Positions 23,757 through 32,969 of a stretch of DNA of 64,000 bases are shown here, piece by piece. Position numbers and translations under genes: made by a program. The stretch's first letter is position 1, and the number at the start of each line of letters is the position of its first letter. Below the pieces are notes generated by a model. That model was not told the DNA's origin. It worked only from the letters and a program-made list of their open reading frames with translations, and did no database searches. Origin of the DNA: Phascolarctobacterium_A succinatutens_B (GTDB taxonomy: Bacteria > Bacillota > Negativicutes > Acidaminococcales > Acidaminococcaceae); NCBI RefSeq assembly GCF_958453765.1, contig NZ_CAUDZA010000007.1:21770-85769 (forward strand), in the 5' to 3' direction.

Positions 23757-25705
23757 CAGGCATCCTCCGCCGCTTCCATCAGCAGCTCCCATTTTTCCAT
23801 CAGCTCGGCAATGGTTTGCTCGTATTCCTCATGCTCTGCTGCCATAGCTGCGCTATGCTCAGGACTGGTGTGATTTGCCGGGTCCGCCATCTGCTTTTCC
23901 AAAAGGCCCATCATAGCCTCCTGCTCACGAATCTGCAGCTCTACCTTGGGCAGCAGTCGCGCAGCCTCGTCAGGACTGTAACGGCGCTTTTTATCATCCT
24001 GCTTTTTCGCTTTCGCCGGCGCAGCAGCAACCTGCTGTTGCTGCTTTTTAGCCTGTGCCTCCGCATAGGCCGCAGCCTTTTCCGCTTCCTCCTGTGCCTG
24101 CGCCAAAGCCGCAGCCTTTTTCTGCTTCTCTTCGAGGTAAAAATCGTAATTGCCCTTGTAGTCCTTAACCTCTAAATCCTCAATCTCCCAGATGCGGTCC
24201 GCAACCTCATTGACGAAATAACGGTCATGGCTTACTACCAGCACTGTGCCGTCAAAGGCCTCCAGCGCAGCCTCTACGGCTTCGCGTGCCATAATATCCA
24301 GATGGTTTGTCGGTTCGTCAAGCACCAGACAGTTGGCACCGTCCAGCACCAGTTTCAGCAGCACCAGACGTGCCTTCTGACCGCCGCTCAGCTCACCGAT
24401 TTTTTTGAACACATCGTCACCGTGGAACAGCATACCGCCAAGCATCGAGCGTGTATGCTCTTCCGTAAAGCCGTATTCAACAACAAAGTTTTCCAGCAGC
24501 GTCTGCTCCGGGTTTAATCGCTCATAGCTCTGCGAAAAATAACCGATCTGCACTCTGCTGCCAATCTTTGCCTTGCCCTTCAGCGGTGTGATTTCACCTA
24601 AGATAGTACGCAGCAGCGTCGTCTTACCGGTGCCGTTGGCACCCAAAAGCGCAGCCTTTTCGCCGCGGCGCAGTGTCAGGTTAATACCCTTGGCCAACAC
24701 CTTCTCCCCGTAGCCTATGGTGAGGTCCTCCATAATCAGCACTCTGTCCGCACATTCGGCAGCCGGCGGCAAACGCAGTTCAAACTCCTCGTGCTGCACC
24801 GGCGCATCAATGCGCTCCAGACGGTCGAGCTGTGATTGACGGCCACGCGCCATTTTACTCTTGATGCCTGCCTTGAAGCGACGGATATACGCCTCAGTGC
24901 GCGCAATATAATCCTGCTGTGCATTGTAGGCAGCAGTCAGCGTACTGCTCTGAATCGCCTTCTGCTCCAGATAGCGGCTGTAATTGCCCTTAAAGGATTG
25001 CAGCTTGCCGCCCTCCATCTCCAGAATGCGCATAGCAACATTATCAAGGAAGGCACGGTCATGGCTGACAACGAGCAGACCGCCCTTAAATTCCTGCAGA
25101 TACTTTTCCAGCCACTGCGTCATAACAATATCCAGATGGTTTGTCGGTTCGTCCAGAATCATGAAGTCGGGATTACGCACCAGTGCCGCCGCCAGCATCA
25201 GACGTGTTTTCTGACCGCCGCTCAGCGTTGCCGCATCATGCTGCCACCAATCCTCGGTATAGCCCAAACCGATAAGCACACGCTTAATGCGGTTTTCGTA
25301 ATTATAACCATCGATAAACTCATAACGTTTAAGTACGCGTCCGTATTCCTCCAGGCAGCTGTCCAGCTTTTCGCCCTGCAGCTTGCCGGAATCAGCCTCC
25401 AGCTGTGCCAGCTTTTGGCGCAGGCTGCTGATTTCCGGACAGGCTGTCTGCATAAACTGCCAGATAGTACCTCTGATATCGGTAAAGCCCTGCTGTACAT
25501 AGCCCACACTGATACCGGGCTCGAATTTTACCGCACCGCTGTCAACCCATTCAGGCTGCAACAGGCAACGCAGCAGCGTCGTCTTGCCGCTGCCGTTGAC
25601 GCCTACAAGACCGACATGCTCTCCCTGCTCCACCATAAAGCTTACATCTTTAAATATTTCATGAATGCCAAATGCTTTGGCGATTTTATCTACTACTAAT
25701 TGCAT
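23756..25705 (-). CDS. ABC-F family ATPase (ribosome-associated)
   Basis: A soluble twin-ABC protein of about 649 residues. Walker A motifs GVNGSGKTT and GANGTGKTT, two LSGGQK signatures and two DEPTNHLD Walker B boxes, with a linker containing the basic RQSQLDRLERI. The C-terminus has an Ala/Lys/Gln-rich stretch and a coiled coil as in YdiF/Uup-type proteins, which act on stalled ribosomes. No membrane domain. The chosen start has AAGGAG 7 bases upstream; a frame 17 codons longer lacks one. Resistance function cannot be inferred. Confidence 0.88.
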   Translation of the reverse strand: MQLVVDKIAKAFGIHEIFKDVSFMVEQGEHVGLVGVNGSGKTTLLRCLLQPEWVDSGAVKFEPGISVGYVQQGFTDIRGTIWQFMQTACPEISSLRQKLAQLEADSGKLQGEKLDSCLEEYGRVLKRYEFIDGYNYENRIKRVLIGLGYTEDWWQHDAATLSGGQKTRLMLAAALVRNPDFMILDEPTNHLDIVMTQWLEKYLQEFKGGLLVVSHDRAFLDNVAMRILEMEGGKLQSFKGNYSRYLEQKAIQSSTLTAAYNAQQDYIARTEAYIRRFKAGIKSKMARGRQSQLDRLERIDAPVQHEEFELRLPPAAECADRVLIMEDLTIGYGEKVLAKGINLTLRRGEKAALLGANGTGKTTLLRTILGEITPLKGKAKIGSRVQIGYFSQSYERLNPEQTLLENFVVEYGFTEEHTRSMLGGMLFHGDDVFKKIGELSGGQKARLVLLKLVLDGANCLVLDEPTNHLDIMAREAVEAALEAFDGTVLVVSHDRYFVNEVADRIWEIEDLEVKDYKGNYDFYLEEKQKKAAALAQAQEEAEKAAAYAEAQAKKQQQQVAAAPAKAKKQDDKKRRYSPDEAARLLPKVELQIREQEAMMGLLEKQMADPANHTSPEHSAAMAAEHEEYEQTIAELMEKWELLMEAAEDA

Positions 25706-25794
25706 AACCATTCTCCTTTTAACACCTATTATAACACCTTCCGGCATTATACTCAAAAGGCTCTGCTATATTCTTATATTTTCGTGCATTACAT

Positions 25795-25824
25795 AAAAAG
25801 AGGCTGCCGCATCTGCGGCAACCT
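25795..25824 (-). terminator. Terminator of the amino-acid permease gene
   Basis: AGGTTGCCGCA with TGCGGCAGCCT followed by a T run on the minus strand. Confidence 0.88.
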
Positions 25825-25834
25825 CCATATACTT

Positions 25835-27262
25835 TTAAGATTTATGTGCCATTGCTACCTGAGTTTTAGTCTGGAGCAAGCTCTTGTGATGCTTGCGCCA
25901 ACGATAGCACAGCATCGGCACCACCAACATCGGTACACCTGCATACAGCGTCTGACGCAAATCCGGTGTCAAAGCAATTACTGCCAGGCAGAAAACCTGC
26001 GACCAGATACCGAAATGCGTAACATACGGGAAGAACGGTGTTTTATACTTCAGAGTATCCTCCTTGCCTTCGGCAATCAGACGGCGGCGGAAATTATATT
26101 GGCTCCAGCAAATGGAAATCCAAGCCATTGCTCCGGTAAAGCCGGATACTGCCAGCAAATAAGTATACAGTGTAGAATCGGGATTAAAGGTATAGAAAAC
26201 GATAACTGCCCAGCAGGCGCACACAGAAACGATAATGGAATTCTGCGGCATACCGTTTTTATTGAGCTTGCCCAAAAACGCCGGTGCCATATCCATGCGA
26301 GCCAGTGCATGCAGAGCACGAGCACCGCCGTACAAGCCGGAGTTGGCGCAGGAAACGCCAGCAACCAGTACAACAAAGGCAATCGCAGAGGCTAAGCCGT
26401 CAAAGCCGTATTCCGCCAAAGCAGCGGCAAATACGCTCTCCTTCAGGCTGGCCTTATCCCACGGCATAATGGACAGCAGTAATGTAATAGGAATGATATA
26501 TAAAGCAATGACACGCCAGGAAACATTACGAACCGCAATAGGAATGCTTTTAGCAGGATCCTTGCATTCGCCCGCAGCCAGACCGATAATTTCGGTACCC
26601 TGGAAGTTAACCAGAATAATAACCATGGTCAGCACAATCGGCCAATATCCCTGAGGAGCAAAACCGCCCTGGCTCAGCAGCACCTTAGCGCCTAAATAGC
26701 CCTGGTCACCGACAAGACCGCAAACGATCAGACCGGCAACGCCGCAAAAGCCCACAAGGGCAGCAATTTTGATAATGGAAAGCCAGAATTCGCTTTCGCC
26801 AAAATTATCAACATGAAAAAGGTTAATTACAGTCACCAGCAGGCCAAAAAGAATTGCCCACCACAGTTGACTGACGGCAGGTACAAAATTATTCATAATG
26901 ATACCCGCAGCAATCATTTCAGACGGCACGTAAGCCATCCAGTTCAGCCAATAGGCCCAGCCAACGCCGCAAGCCCAGGTTGAGGATATATTCTCACGTG
27001 CATAGGTAACAAAGGAACCGGAAATAGGCTTAGCTACAGCCAGCTCCGCCAGGCACAGCATAACGCATAAGACGATTGCACCGCCAAAAAGATAAGAAAG
27101 AATAATAGCAGGTCCGGCCTGCTCAATCGCATATCCGGCACCTAAAAAATAACAGCTGCCGATAATGCCACCTAAAGAAATCATCTGTAAGTGTCTGTTC
27201 TTTAAACTTCTATTCATGGATTGCTCGTTCATTACCTTAATAACACAACCTTTCTTGAGCAT
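25835..27262 (-). CDS. Amino-acid permease of the APC superfamily
   Basis: 475 residues with 12 predicted transmembrane helices. The N-terminal RSLKNRHLQMISLGGIIGS and the following GAGYAIEQAGPA helix place it in the AAT family (proline, GABA, aspartate, lysine and other permeases). Helix 6-type GTEIIGLAAGE is present. The substrate cannot be assigned. The start at 27262 has GGAAGG 10 bases upstream; an internal ATG at 27232 is possible. Monocistronic with its own terminator. Confidence 0.88.
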   Translation of the reverse strand: MLKKGCVIKVMNEQSMNRSLKNRHLQMISLGGIIGSCYFLGAGYAIEQAGPAIILSYLFGGAIVLCVMLCLAELAVAKPISGSFVTYARENISSTWACGVGWAYWLNWMAYVPSEMIAAGIIMNNFVPAVSQLWWAILFGLLVTVINLFHVDNFGESEFWLSIIKIAALVGFCGVAGLIVCGLVGDQGYLGAKVLLSQGGFAPQGYWPIVLTMVIILVNFQGTEIIGLAAGECKDPAKSIPIAVRNVSWRVIALYIIPITLLLSIMPWDKASLKESVFAAALAEYGFDGLASAIAFVVLVAGVSCANSGLYGGARALHALARMDMAPAFLGKLNKNGMPQNSIIVSVCACWAVIVFYTFNPDSTLYTYLLAVSGFTGAMAWISICWSQYNFRRRLIAEGKEDTLKYKTPFFPYVTHFGIWSQVFCLAVIALTPDLRQTLYAGVPMLVVPMLCYRWRKHHKSLLQTKTQVAMAHKS

Positions 27263-27437
27263 ATGTGTGGAACCTTCCGTTCCGCCTTAATTCTTGTGAT
27301 ATGATTTTACTACAAAAAACCGCGTTTGTATAGCAAAAAATGCACTAAAATCAGCGATTTTACAAAAAAAATCTATTTTCCTCATTTTTCCGCTATTTTG
27401 CATCATTTTCAAGCGTACTTCTCCACAATTCTATGCA

Positions 27438-27476
27438 AAAAATACTCCCCCGCCATCCCAGCAATGACAAGGGAGT
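27438..27476 (-). terminator. Terminator of the SLC13 transporter gene
   Basis: ACTCCC pairs with GGGAGT around a partly paired interior (CAT with ATG), followed by ATTTTTTG on the minus strand. Confidence 0.7.
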
Positions 27477-27493
27477 AAACAAAGAAGGCTCCT

Positions 27494-28906
27494 TTAAAGA
27501 TGGTTGAAAAGACTCCAGCAATGCATGCAGATACAGCCAAGCGCACTGACGAGCAACATGCAGATTACCGAAAGCTTGATACCGTTTTTCAGTAAATCGT
27601 CAGGATTCAGACCGTAGGTTACACCCACGGCACGCGTGCTGACCGGCAGGATAAAGGCACAGTTTACGGCAACGATTGAGGTCAGGATATAAGGAATAGG
27701 ATTTAGCCCCAGCTGCTGCGAAATACTTTGTACTACAGGAATCGAGATGGAGGCCGCCGCGGTATTGCTGCTGATTTCCGTCAGGAAGGTAGCAAAGAGC
27801 GTCAGGCTGAACATCGTTTCCCAGCCTCCGCTCAACGGCAGCAGCGTAATTACCTTGGCAATCTGCGTTGCCGCACCGGTCTTTGTAATCAGCTGGCCCA
27901 ACGCCAGACCGCCGGAAAAAAGGAAAATCATTCCCCACATGATGCCCTTTTCAGCCTCACGCCAGGTCAAAAGCAGCTGGCCTGTTTCGTTACGAAGCAT
28001 AAAAGTGAGCATGCCGAAGGTGAAGAAAACATAGGCAGGTTTCATCAGCGGCAGATACTGCACATAAAGCGGACGGACGAAGGCCAAGCCTGTTGCGAGA
28101 ATAAAAAGCCACAGGCCTAATTTTTCGCCGCGGCTCATCGGGCCGAGCTTGGCATAAGCAGCACGAAAGTATTCATTGCCGCCGTCAAGACGTTTAACAG
28201 GCAGCGGCAGATGCAGCAGATAAGCCAGAATGAGCAGCATGATGATGAACAGCAGCGGCAGAAAGCGGATAATCCAATCCACATACATGAATTCGTGTCC
28301 CGTGAGCTTTTCCAGATAACTGATTGCTACCAGATTAGAGCTGCTGCCCAAAGGTGAGCCGAAACCGCCGAAGCCTGCGCCCCAGACGATGGCCAGCAAA
28401 ATCGGTGTTGCTACGGGATTGTCGGTAATCTGCTGCTGCCCCAAAAAGCGCAGCATGCTTACAGCCACCGGCAACAGAATCATAACTACAACAACGTTAG
28501 GCAAAAAGATGGACAGCAACGTTGAAGCTACCAGCCAGACGCAAATCTGCTCGCGCATCGATGTTCCCAAGCCGCAAAGGCTTTTAATCGCCAGACGCTT
28601 ATCAAGATGTGTTTTTTCCCACACCAGACTGATAAGGTCACTGCCGACAAGCAGCACGACAATTTCCGAAAAGTATTTGCTGATAATCCCCTCCATCGGC
28701 ACCATGCCGAAGATAGCGTTCAGCGGAATCGGCAGCAACGAGGTTACGGCAATATTTACCGGACGCAGCACCCACCAAAGGCCCATCCAGAAAATCGTGG
28801 CAATAGCGGCCGCCTGCTTAAATTCAATAACAGGTGCCAGTATAAGCAGGACAAGCAGAAAAAGTAACGGTCCTGACAAAACATTCAACGAACGGTGTTT
28901 TTTCAT
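27494..28906 (-). CDS. SLC13/DASS family anion symporter
   Basis: 470 residues, about 11 helices, probably a sodium-coupled importer of dicarboxylates or other divalent anions. Both inverted-repeat substrate loops are visible: the first as GSPLGSSSNLVAI and the second as EISSNTAAAS, with the family SNT motif intact in the second and altered to SSN in the first. It is divergent from a LysR regulator, which is likely to control it. SD GGAGAGGAAG. Confidence 0.87.
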   Translation of the reverse strand: MKKHRSLNVLSGPLLFLLVLLILAPVIEFKQAAAIATIFWMGLWWVLRPVNIAVTSLLPIPLNAIFGMVPMEGIISKYFSEIVVLLVGSDLISLVWEKTHLDKRLAIKSLCGLGTSMREQICVWLVASTLLSIFLPNVVVVMILLPVAVSMLRFLGQQQITDNPVATPILLAIVWGAGFGGFGSPLGSSSNLVAISYLEKLTGHEFMYVDWIIRFLPLLFIIMLLILAYLLHLPLPVKRLDGGNEYFRAAYAKLGPMSRGEKLGLWLFILATGLAFVRPLYVQYLPLMKPAYVFFTFGMLTFMLRNETGQLLLTWREAEKGIMWGMIFLFSGGLALGQLITKTGAATQIAKVITLLPLSGGWETMFSLTLFATFLTEISSNTAAASISIPVVQSISQQLGLNPIPYILTSIVAVNCAFILPVSTRAVGVTYGLNPDDLLKNGIKLSVICMLLVSALGCICMHCWSLFNHL

Positions 28907-29050
28907 AATAACAGCTTCCTCTCCGAGTTAAATAGAAGTTTGCCTTCTATTTTTGCATTTACTTAATTCTACTCCCGTTCTATAATTAAGTAAAAGACTT
29001 TATTTTGATTATTATAATCATATTTTTTGATATTTTAAGGAGATACTGCT

Positions 29051-29932
29051 ATGGATTTCGCTTTTTACAGAAACTTTATCACTGTTGCCGAAACAGGTAA
29101 TCTTAGCGCCGCGGCGAAACGTCTGGGCATCGTACAGCCGGCGCTAAGTGCGCAGATGAAGGCTATCGAAAGAAACTACGGCGTGCAGCTTTTCAAAATG
29201 CAGCGCGGTAAGCGCCACATTGAACTGACGGAAGCAGGCGAAACCTTTTTGCAGCAGTCGCGTCAGCTGTGCAATACGGAAGACGATATCAGCCTGCGTA
29301 TGCAGGCCTTCGGCAGGCGTGCCGCAGGTACGCTGCGCTTCAGCGTGTCGCACGTGCGTACCGACTATTTCCTGCGCAGCTATCTTATTCCCTTTGCCAA
29401 GGAAAATCCCGGCATCAGCTATCAGTTTCACGATGCTACGGTAGAGCAGCAGCAGCAGCAGTTGGAGGCAGGCAGTATTGACTTTGCTTTTGCCAATGCA
29501 CCACTGCCTGCAGCGCACAATTTTGCTACTATTAAGGTGCAGCGGGAGAGTTTTTATGCTTTCTATAATGCTGAATTTTCGGTTCCGTGGGCAAATAAAA
29601 GTATGCTTTCGCCGGAGGATTTGGCATGTGTGCCCTTGTGCTGTAATTATGGCAGTTATGCGCTTTTGCGCAATGTGTTTAAGGATTATGCTGTTAAGCC
29701 GAGTGTTGCCTTTATTGCTACTACAGCGGAGAGTGCGCTTACCTTTGCGACAAGCGGACTGGGAGTTGCGGTTGTTGCGGCGTTGGATGGTGATGCTGTA
29801 CCGCAGGGGATGGTGCGGCGGCAGCTTGTTGATGAGAAGCTGCATTTTGATCAGACGTTGTATTGGAGTAAGGGATATAAATTATCGCCTGCGGCGGAGG
29901 GGTTTTTGGAGTTTTTCCGCAAGATACGCTAA
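29051..29932 (+). CDS. LysR family transcriptional regulator
   Basis: 293 residues. The N-terminal winged helix-turn-helix (FITVAETGNLSAAAKRLG, then VQPALSAQMKAIE) is typical, with a periplasmic-binding-type effector domain after about residue 90. Its start is 145 bases from the divergent SLC13 transporter start, so it probably senses that transporter's substrate and acts in the shared intergenic region. AAGGAG precedes the ATG. Confidence 0.92.
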   Translation: MDFAFYRNFITVAETGNLSAAAKRLGIVQPALSAQMKAIERNYGVQLFKMQRGKRHIELTEAGETFLQQSRQLCNTEDDISLRMQAFGRRAAGTLRFSVSHVRTDYFLRSYLIPFAKENPGISYQFHDATVEQQQQQLEAGSIDFAFANAPLPAAHNFATIKVQRESFYAFYNAEFSVPWANKSMLSPEDLACVPLCCNYGSYALLRNVFKDYAVKPSVAFIATTAESALTFATSGLGVAVVAALDGDAVPQGMVRRQLVDEKLHFDQTLYWSKGYKLSPAAEGFLEFFRKIR

Positions 29933-29934
29933 TA

Positions 29935-29977
29935 ATGTTACTTTTCCACGGAAGGAAAAGTAACCAAAAGTTCCTTT
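29935..29977. repeat. 43-bp palindromic repeat, copy 1
   Basis: Contains an inverted repeat GTTACTTTTCC / GGAAAAGTAAC with a 6-base loop, followed by CAAAAGTTCCTTT. It begins three bases after the LysR stop. Identical over 43 bases to copy 2. Confidence 0.9.
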
Positions 29978-30036
29978 AGACGTGCGCAAGGCATGTTGCG
30001 TGCATCCGTTAGGATGATATAAGAGATAAGCTGGTT

Positions 30037-30079
30037 ATGTTACTTTTCCACGGAAGGAAAAGTAACCAAAAGTTCCTTT
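30037..30079. repeat. 43-bp palindromic repeat, copy 2
   Basis: Second identical copy, 102 bases from the first, same orientation. The sequence after both copies is also related (GTGCGCAAGG against CGCGCAGG), so the duplicated unit was probably longer. Confidence 0.9.
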
Positions 30080-30308
30080 GGCCGCGCGCAGGATTCCGGT
30101 GCTTTTCGCCATACGTTTGCCGCGAACCGAAGTTACGTTGGTGTGCTATAAAAGAGAGCAATGTCGGTTGAGCGTCAAACGAAGGAGAAGTTCCCAAAAC
30201 AGCGCAGGCTGTACGAACAAAGATGCTCGACTGTGGCCAGCATCCGTTCCTGTCGGGCGCGGCTTGAAGTGTGTGGAACATGCGGAGGGAAAATTATATA
30301 TGCGAAGC
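30080..30308. other. GC-rich region without a convincing gene
   Basis: About 230 bases downstream of repeat copy 2. A 90-codon minus-strand frame (30009-30281, start MFHTLQAAPDRN, end WKSNITSLSLISS) crosses repeat copy 2. It has no SD and its composition follows the repeat, so it is not called as a gene. No structured RNA was recognised. Confidence 0.5.
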
Positions 30309-30344
30309 ACAAAAAACGCCCGCGTTCTTCAGAACGCGAGCGTT
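30309..30344 (-). terminator. ftsH terminator
   Basis: AACGCTCGCGTTC and GAACGCGGGCGTT arms followed by six T on the minus strand. Confidence 0.9.
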
Positions 30345-30356
30345 AATTTTTTGCTT

Positions 30357-32312
30357 TTATTCTTTGGGTGCTTCTTCGTCTGCATTCGCAGCAGCTTTCG
30401 GTGCATCTGCTTCGGCGGTAGGCGCTTCAGCCTTTGCGTCAGCTTCGGCAACGGGAGCAGCAGCTATTTCCTCATCCACAACAGATTGCTGTACTAATTG
30501 CAGCTTTTCTTCTGCGGTAAGGATATGACCGTATTTTACCAGCTGGTTGATTTCTTCCTCTTCCAAAGTTTCCTTCTCCATCAGAGCTTTAGCAATCACA
30601 TGCAGCTTGTCGATATTGTCGGACAGCAGCTTTTCAGTAGCAGCATAGGCATCTTCCATAAAGGAGCGTACCTCTTTATCAATTTCGGCTGCCACTTCTT
30701 CACTGTAATCCTTGTCGCGGGCAATGTCGCGACCCAGGAATACCTGATCCTGACGATGACCAAAGGTTACAGGTCCGATGTTTTCGCTCATACCATATTC
30801 GCAAATCATCTGACGTGCCAGTTGAGTTGCACGCTGCAGATCATTGCTGGCGCCGCTGGAAATTTCCTTCAGCACTAGAGCTTCGGCAACACGGCCGCCC
30901 AACAGCACCTTCAGCTCATCGAGCATTTCGCTGCGGGTTGCATAATACTTATCTTCCTTAGGCAGGCTCAGGGTATAACCACCTGCACGGCCACGCGGAA
31001 TGATGGTAACCTTATGTACAGGGTCAGTGTGCTCAAGCAGCATACCGACGATAGTATGACCGCCTTCATGGTAAGCAGTCAGGCGTTTTTCCTTATCGCT
31101 GATGACACGGCTCTTGCGCTCCGGTCCCATGATAACACGCTCGGCAGCCTCTTCCATTTCCGGCATATTGATAGCCTTCTTGTCCTTACGGGCAGTCAGC
31201 AGCGCTGCTTCATTAACCAGATTGGATAAATCAGCACCGGTAAAGCCGGGGGTACGCTGAGCAATTACGTCCAGATTTACATCCTGTCCTATAGGTTTGC
31301 CCTTAACATGTACCTTCAGGATTTCGGTACGTCCCTTGATATCAGGACGGTCTACTACAATCTGACGGTCGAAACGGCCGGGACGCAACAGCGCCGGGTC
31401 CAGAATGTCCGGACGGTTGGTTGCAGCAATCATAATGATGCCTTCGTTAGCACTGAAACCGTCCATCTCAACCAGCAATTGGTTCAGAGTCTGCTCGCGC
31501 TCGTCATGGCCACCGCCAAGACCGGCGCCGCGCTGACGGCCTACAGCATCAATCTCATCGATGAATACGATGCATGGTGCACTTTTCTTTGCTTGGTCGA
31601 ACAAATCACGTACACGGGATGCGCCGACACCGACAAACATTTCTACGAAGTCAGAACCGGAAATGCTGAAGAACGGAACGCCCGCTTCACCGGCAACTGC
31701 CTTCGCCAACAATGTTTTGCCTGTACCCGGAGGGCCATAGAGCAAAACACCTTTAGGAATCTTAGCTCCCAAGTCATTATACTTCTGCGGATGCTTCAAG
31801 AATTCGACAACCTCTTCCAGCTCCTGCTTGGCTTCCTCGGCACCGGCAACATCCTTAAAGGTTATCTTCAGTTTTTCCTCATCGTAGCGACGCGCACGGC
31901 TCTTGCCAAAGTTCATCACCTTGCCGCCACCGGCACCGCCCTGATTCATCAGCATGAACCACAGGCCTACGATAATCAGCATCGGCAAAATAGAGCTGAG
32001 AATGCTCATCCACCAAGGTGGCTGCGGCGGCAGCTCTGCCTTAATATCTACTTTCTTTGCTTCCAGCTTTTCTACCAGCTTGCTGTCATTAGGCGCAACG
32101 GTAGAAAATTCCTTGCCATCCTTTAATTTACCGCTGATAACATTATCAACAATAGTTACCTGTTTGATTTCGTCCTGCTGTACATGCTGCATAAAGCTGG
32201 TATAGCTTATATCGGCAGGCTTAGAATTCTTTTCACCGTAAAGGTCAAACATCCAGATAATTACCATGATAATCAGCAGATAAAAAAGTACGTTCTTAAA
32301 AAATTTATTCAA
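30357..32312 (-). CDS. ftsH: ATP-dependent zinc metalloprotease FtsH
   Basis: Membrane AAA+ protease. 651 residues: helix 1 at 8-24, external domain, helix 2 at 103-123, Walker A GPPGTGKT (193-200), SRH region with NRPDILDPALLRPGRFD, and zinc site HEGGH (415-419; most homologues have HEAGH). The tail after 610 is acidic and Ala-rich. The start is TTG with AAGGAGG 8 bases upstream. It is last in the hpt/tilS side of the mfd-ftsH block, with a terminator. Confidence 0.96.
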   Translation of the reverse strand: MNKFFKNVLFYLLIIMVIIWMFDLYGEKNSKPADISYTSFMQHVQQDEIKQVTIVDNVISGKLKDGKEFSTVAPNDSKLVEKLEAKKVDIKAELPPQPPWWMSILSSILPMLIIVGLWFMLMNQGGAGGGKVMNFGKSRARRYDEEKLKITFKDVAGAEEAKQELEEVVEFLKHPQKYNDLGAKIPKGVLLYGPPGTGKTLLAKAVAGEAGVPFFSISGSDFVEMFVGVGASRVRDLFDQAKKSAPCIVFIDEIDAVGRQRGAGLGGGHDEREQTLNQLLVEMDGFSANEGIIMIAATNRPDILDPALLRPGRFDRQIVVDRPDIKGRTEILKVHVKGKPIGQDVNLDVIAQRTPGFTGADLSNLVNEAALLTARKDKKAINMPEMEEAAERVIMGPERKSRVISDKEKRLTAYHEGGHTIVGMLLEHTDPVHKVTIIPRGRAGGYTLSLPKEDKYYATRSEMLDELKVLLGGRVAEALVLKEISSGASNDLQRATQLARQMICEYGMSENIGPVTFGHRQDQVFLGRDIARDKDYSEEVAAEIDKEVRSFMEDAYAATEKLLSDNIDKLHVIAKALMEKETLEEEEINQLVKYGHILTAEEKLQLVQQSVVDEEIAAAPVAEADAKAEAPTAEADAPKAAANADEEAPKE

Positions 32313-32401
32313 GCACGTAGCCTCCTTCCACTTAGCTCATAATATTTTATTATATTATAGATAGGAAAAACTAGCAACTGTTTTATGCAATTTACAGGCT
32401 T

Positions 32402-32944
32402 TTATTTGCGTGCGTATACAGCAGGCTTCAGGATACCGATAAACGGCAGATTGCGGTAATCCCCCGCATAGTCCAGACCGTAGCCTACAACGAATTCGTC
32501 AGGAATTTTAAAACCTACATAATCAGCCTCCAGACCGTTTACACGACGCTCGGCCTTGTCGCAAAGAGCAGCGGTTTTCAATGTTGCGGGCTTATAGTGA
32601 CGCAGCATGTCGGTAATAGAAGCGAAGGTAACGCCGCTGTCAATGATATCATCGATTACCAGCACATCCTTACCCTTGATATCCTCGCTGACATCCAGCT
32701 TAACCTTAACACTGCCGCTGGTGCTGGTTCCGTTGCCATAGGAAGAAGCAACCATGAAGTCTACGCGCAGCGGCATATCAATAGCGCGGGTCAGGTCGGT
32801 AGCGAACCAGGCAGCACCCTTCAGCAGCACAATGACAACAAGCTCCTTGTCTGCATAATCAGCTGCAATCTGCTTACCCATTTCCTGTACGCGAGCATCA
32901 ATTTCTTCTTTGGTCAGCAAAACTGTCTTAATATCGTCATGCAT
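32402..32944 (-). CDS. hpt: Hypoxanthine phosphoribosyltransferase
   Basis: Salvages hypoxanthine and guanine with PRPP. 180 residues; the PRPP loop VLVIDDIIDSGVT and the N-terminal LLKGAAWFATDL match HPRT of Firmicutes. AAGGAG precedes the ATG. It sits 25 bases after tilS, as in the B. subtilis tilS-hprT-ftsH order. Confidence 0.95.
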   Translation of the reverse strand: MHDDIKTVLLTKEEIDARVQEMGKQIAADYADKELVVIVLLKGAAWFATDLTRAIDMPLRVDFMVASSYGNGTSTSGSVKVKLDVSEDIKGKDVLVIDDIIDSGVTFASITDMLRHYKPATLKTAALCDKAERRVNGLEADYVGFKIPDEFVVGYGLDYAGDYRNLPFIGILKPAVYARK

Positions 32945-32969
32945 TTTTTCATTCTCCTTATACTTTATA

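Noticed and set aside
30009..30281. 90-codon minus-strand ORF over the palindromic repeat
   Set aside because: No SD, translated through a repeat element and GC-rich flank; likely a by-product of the repeat.
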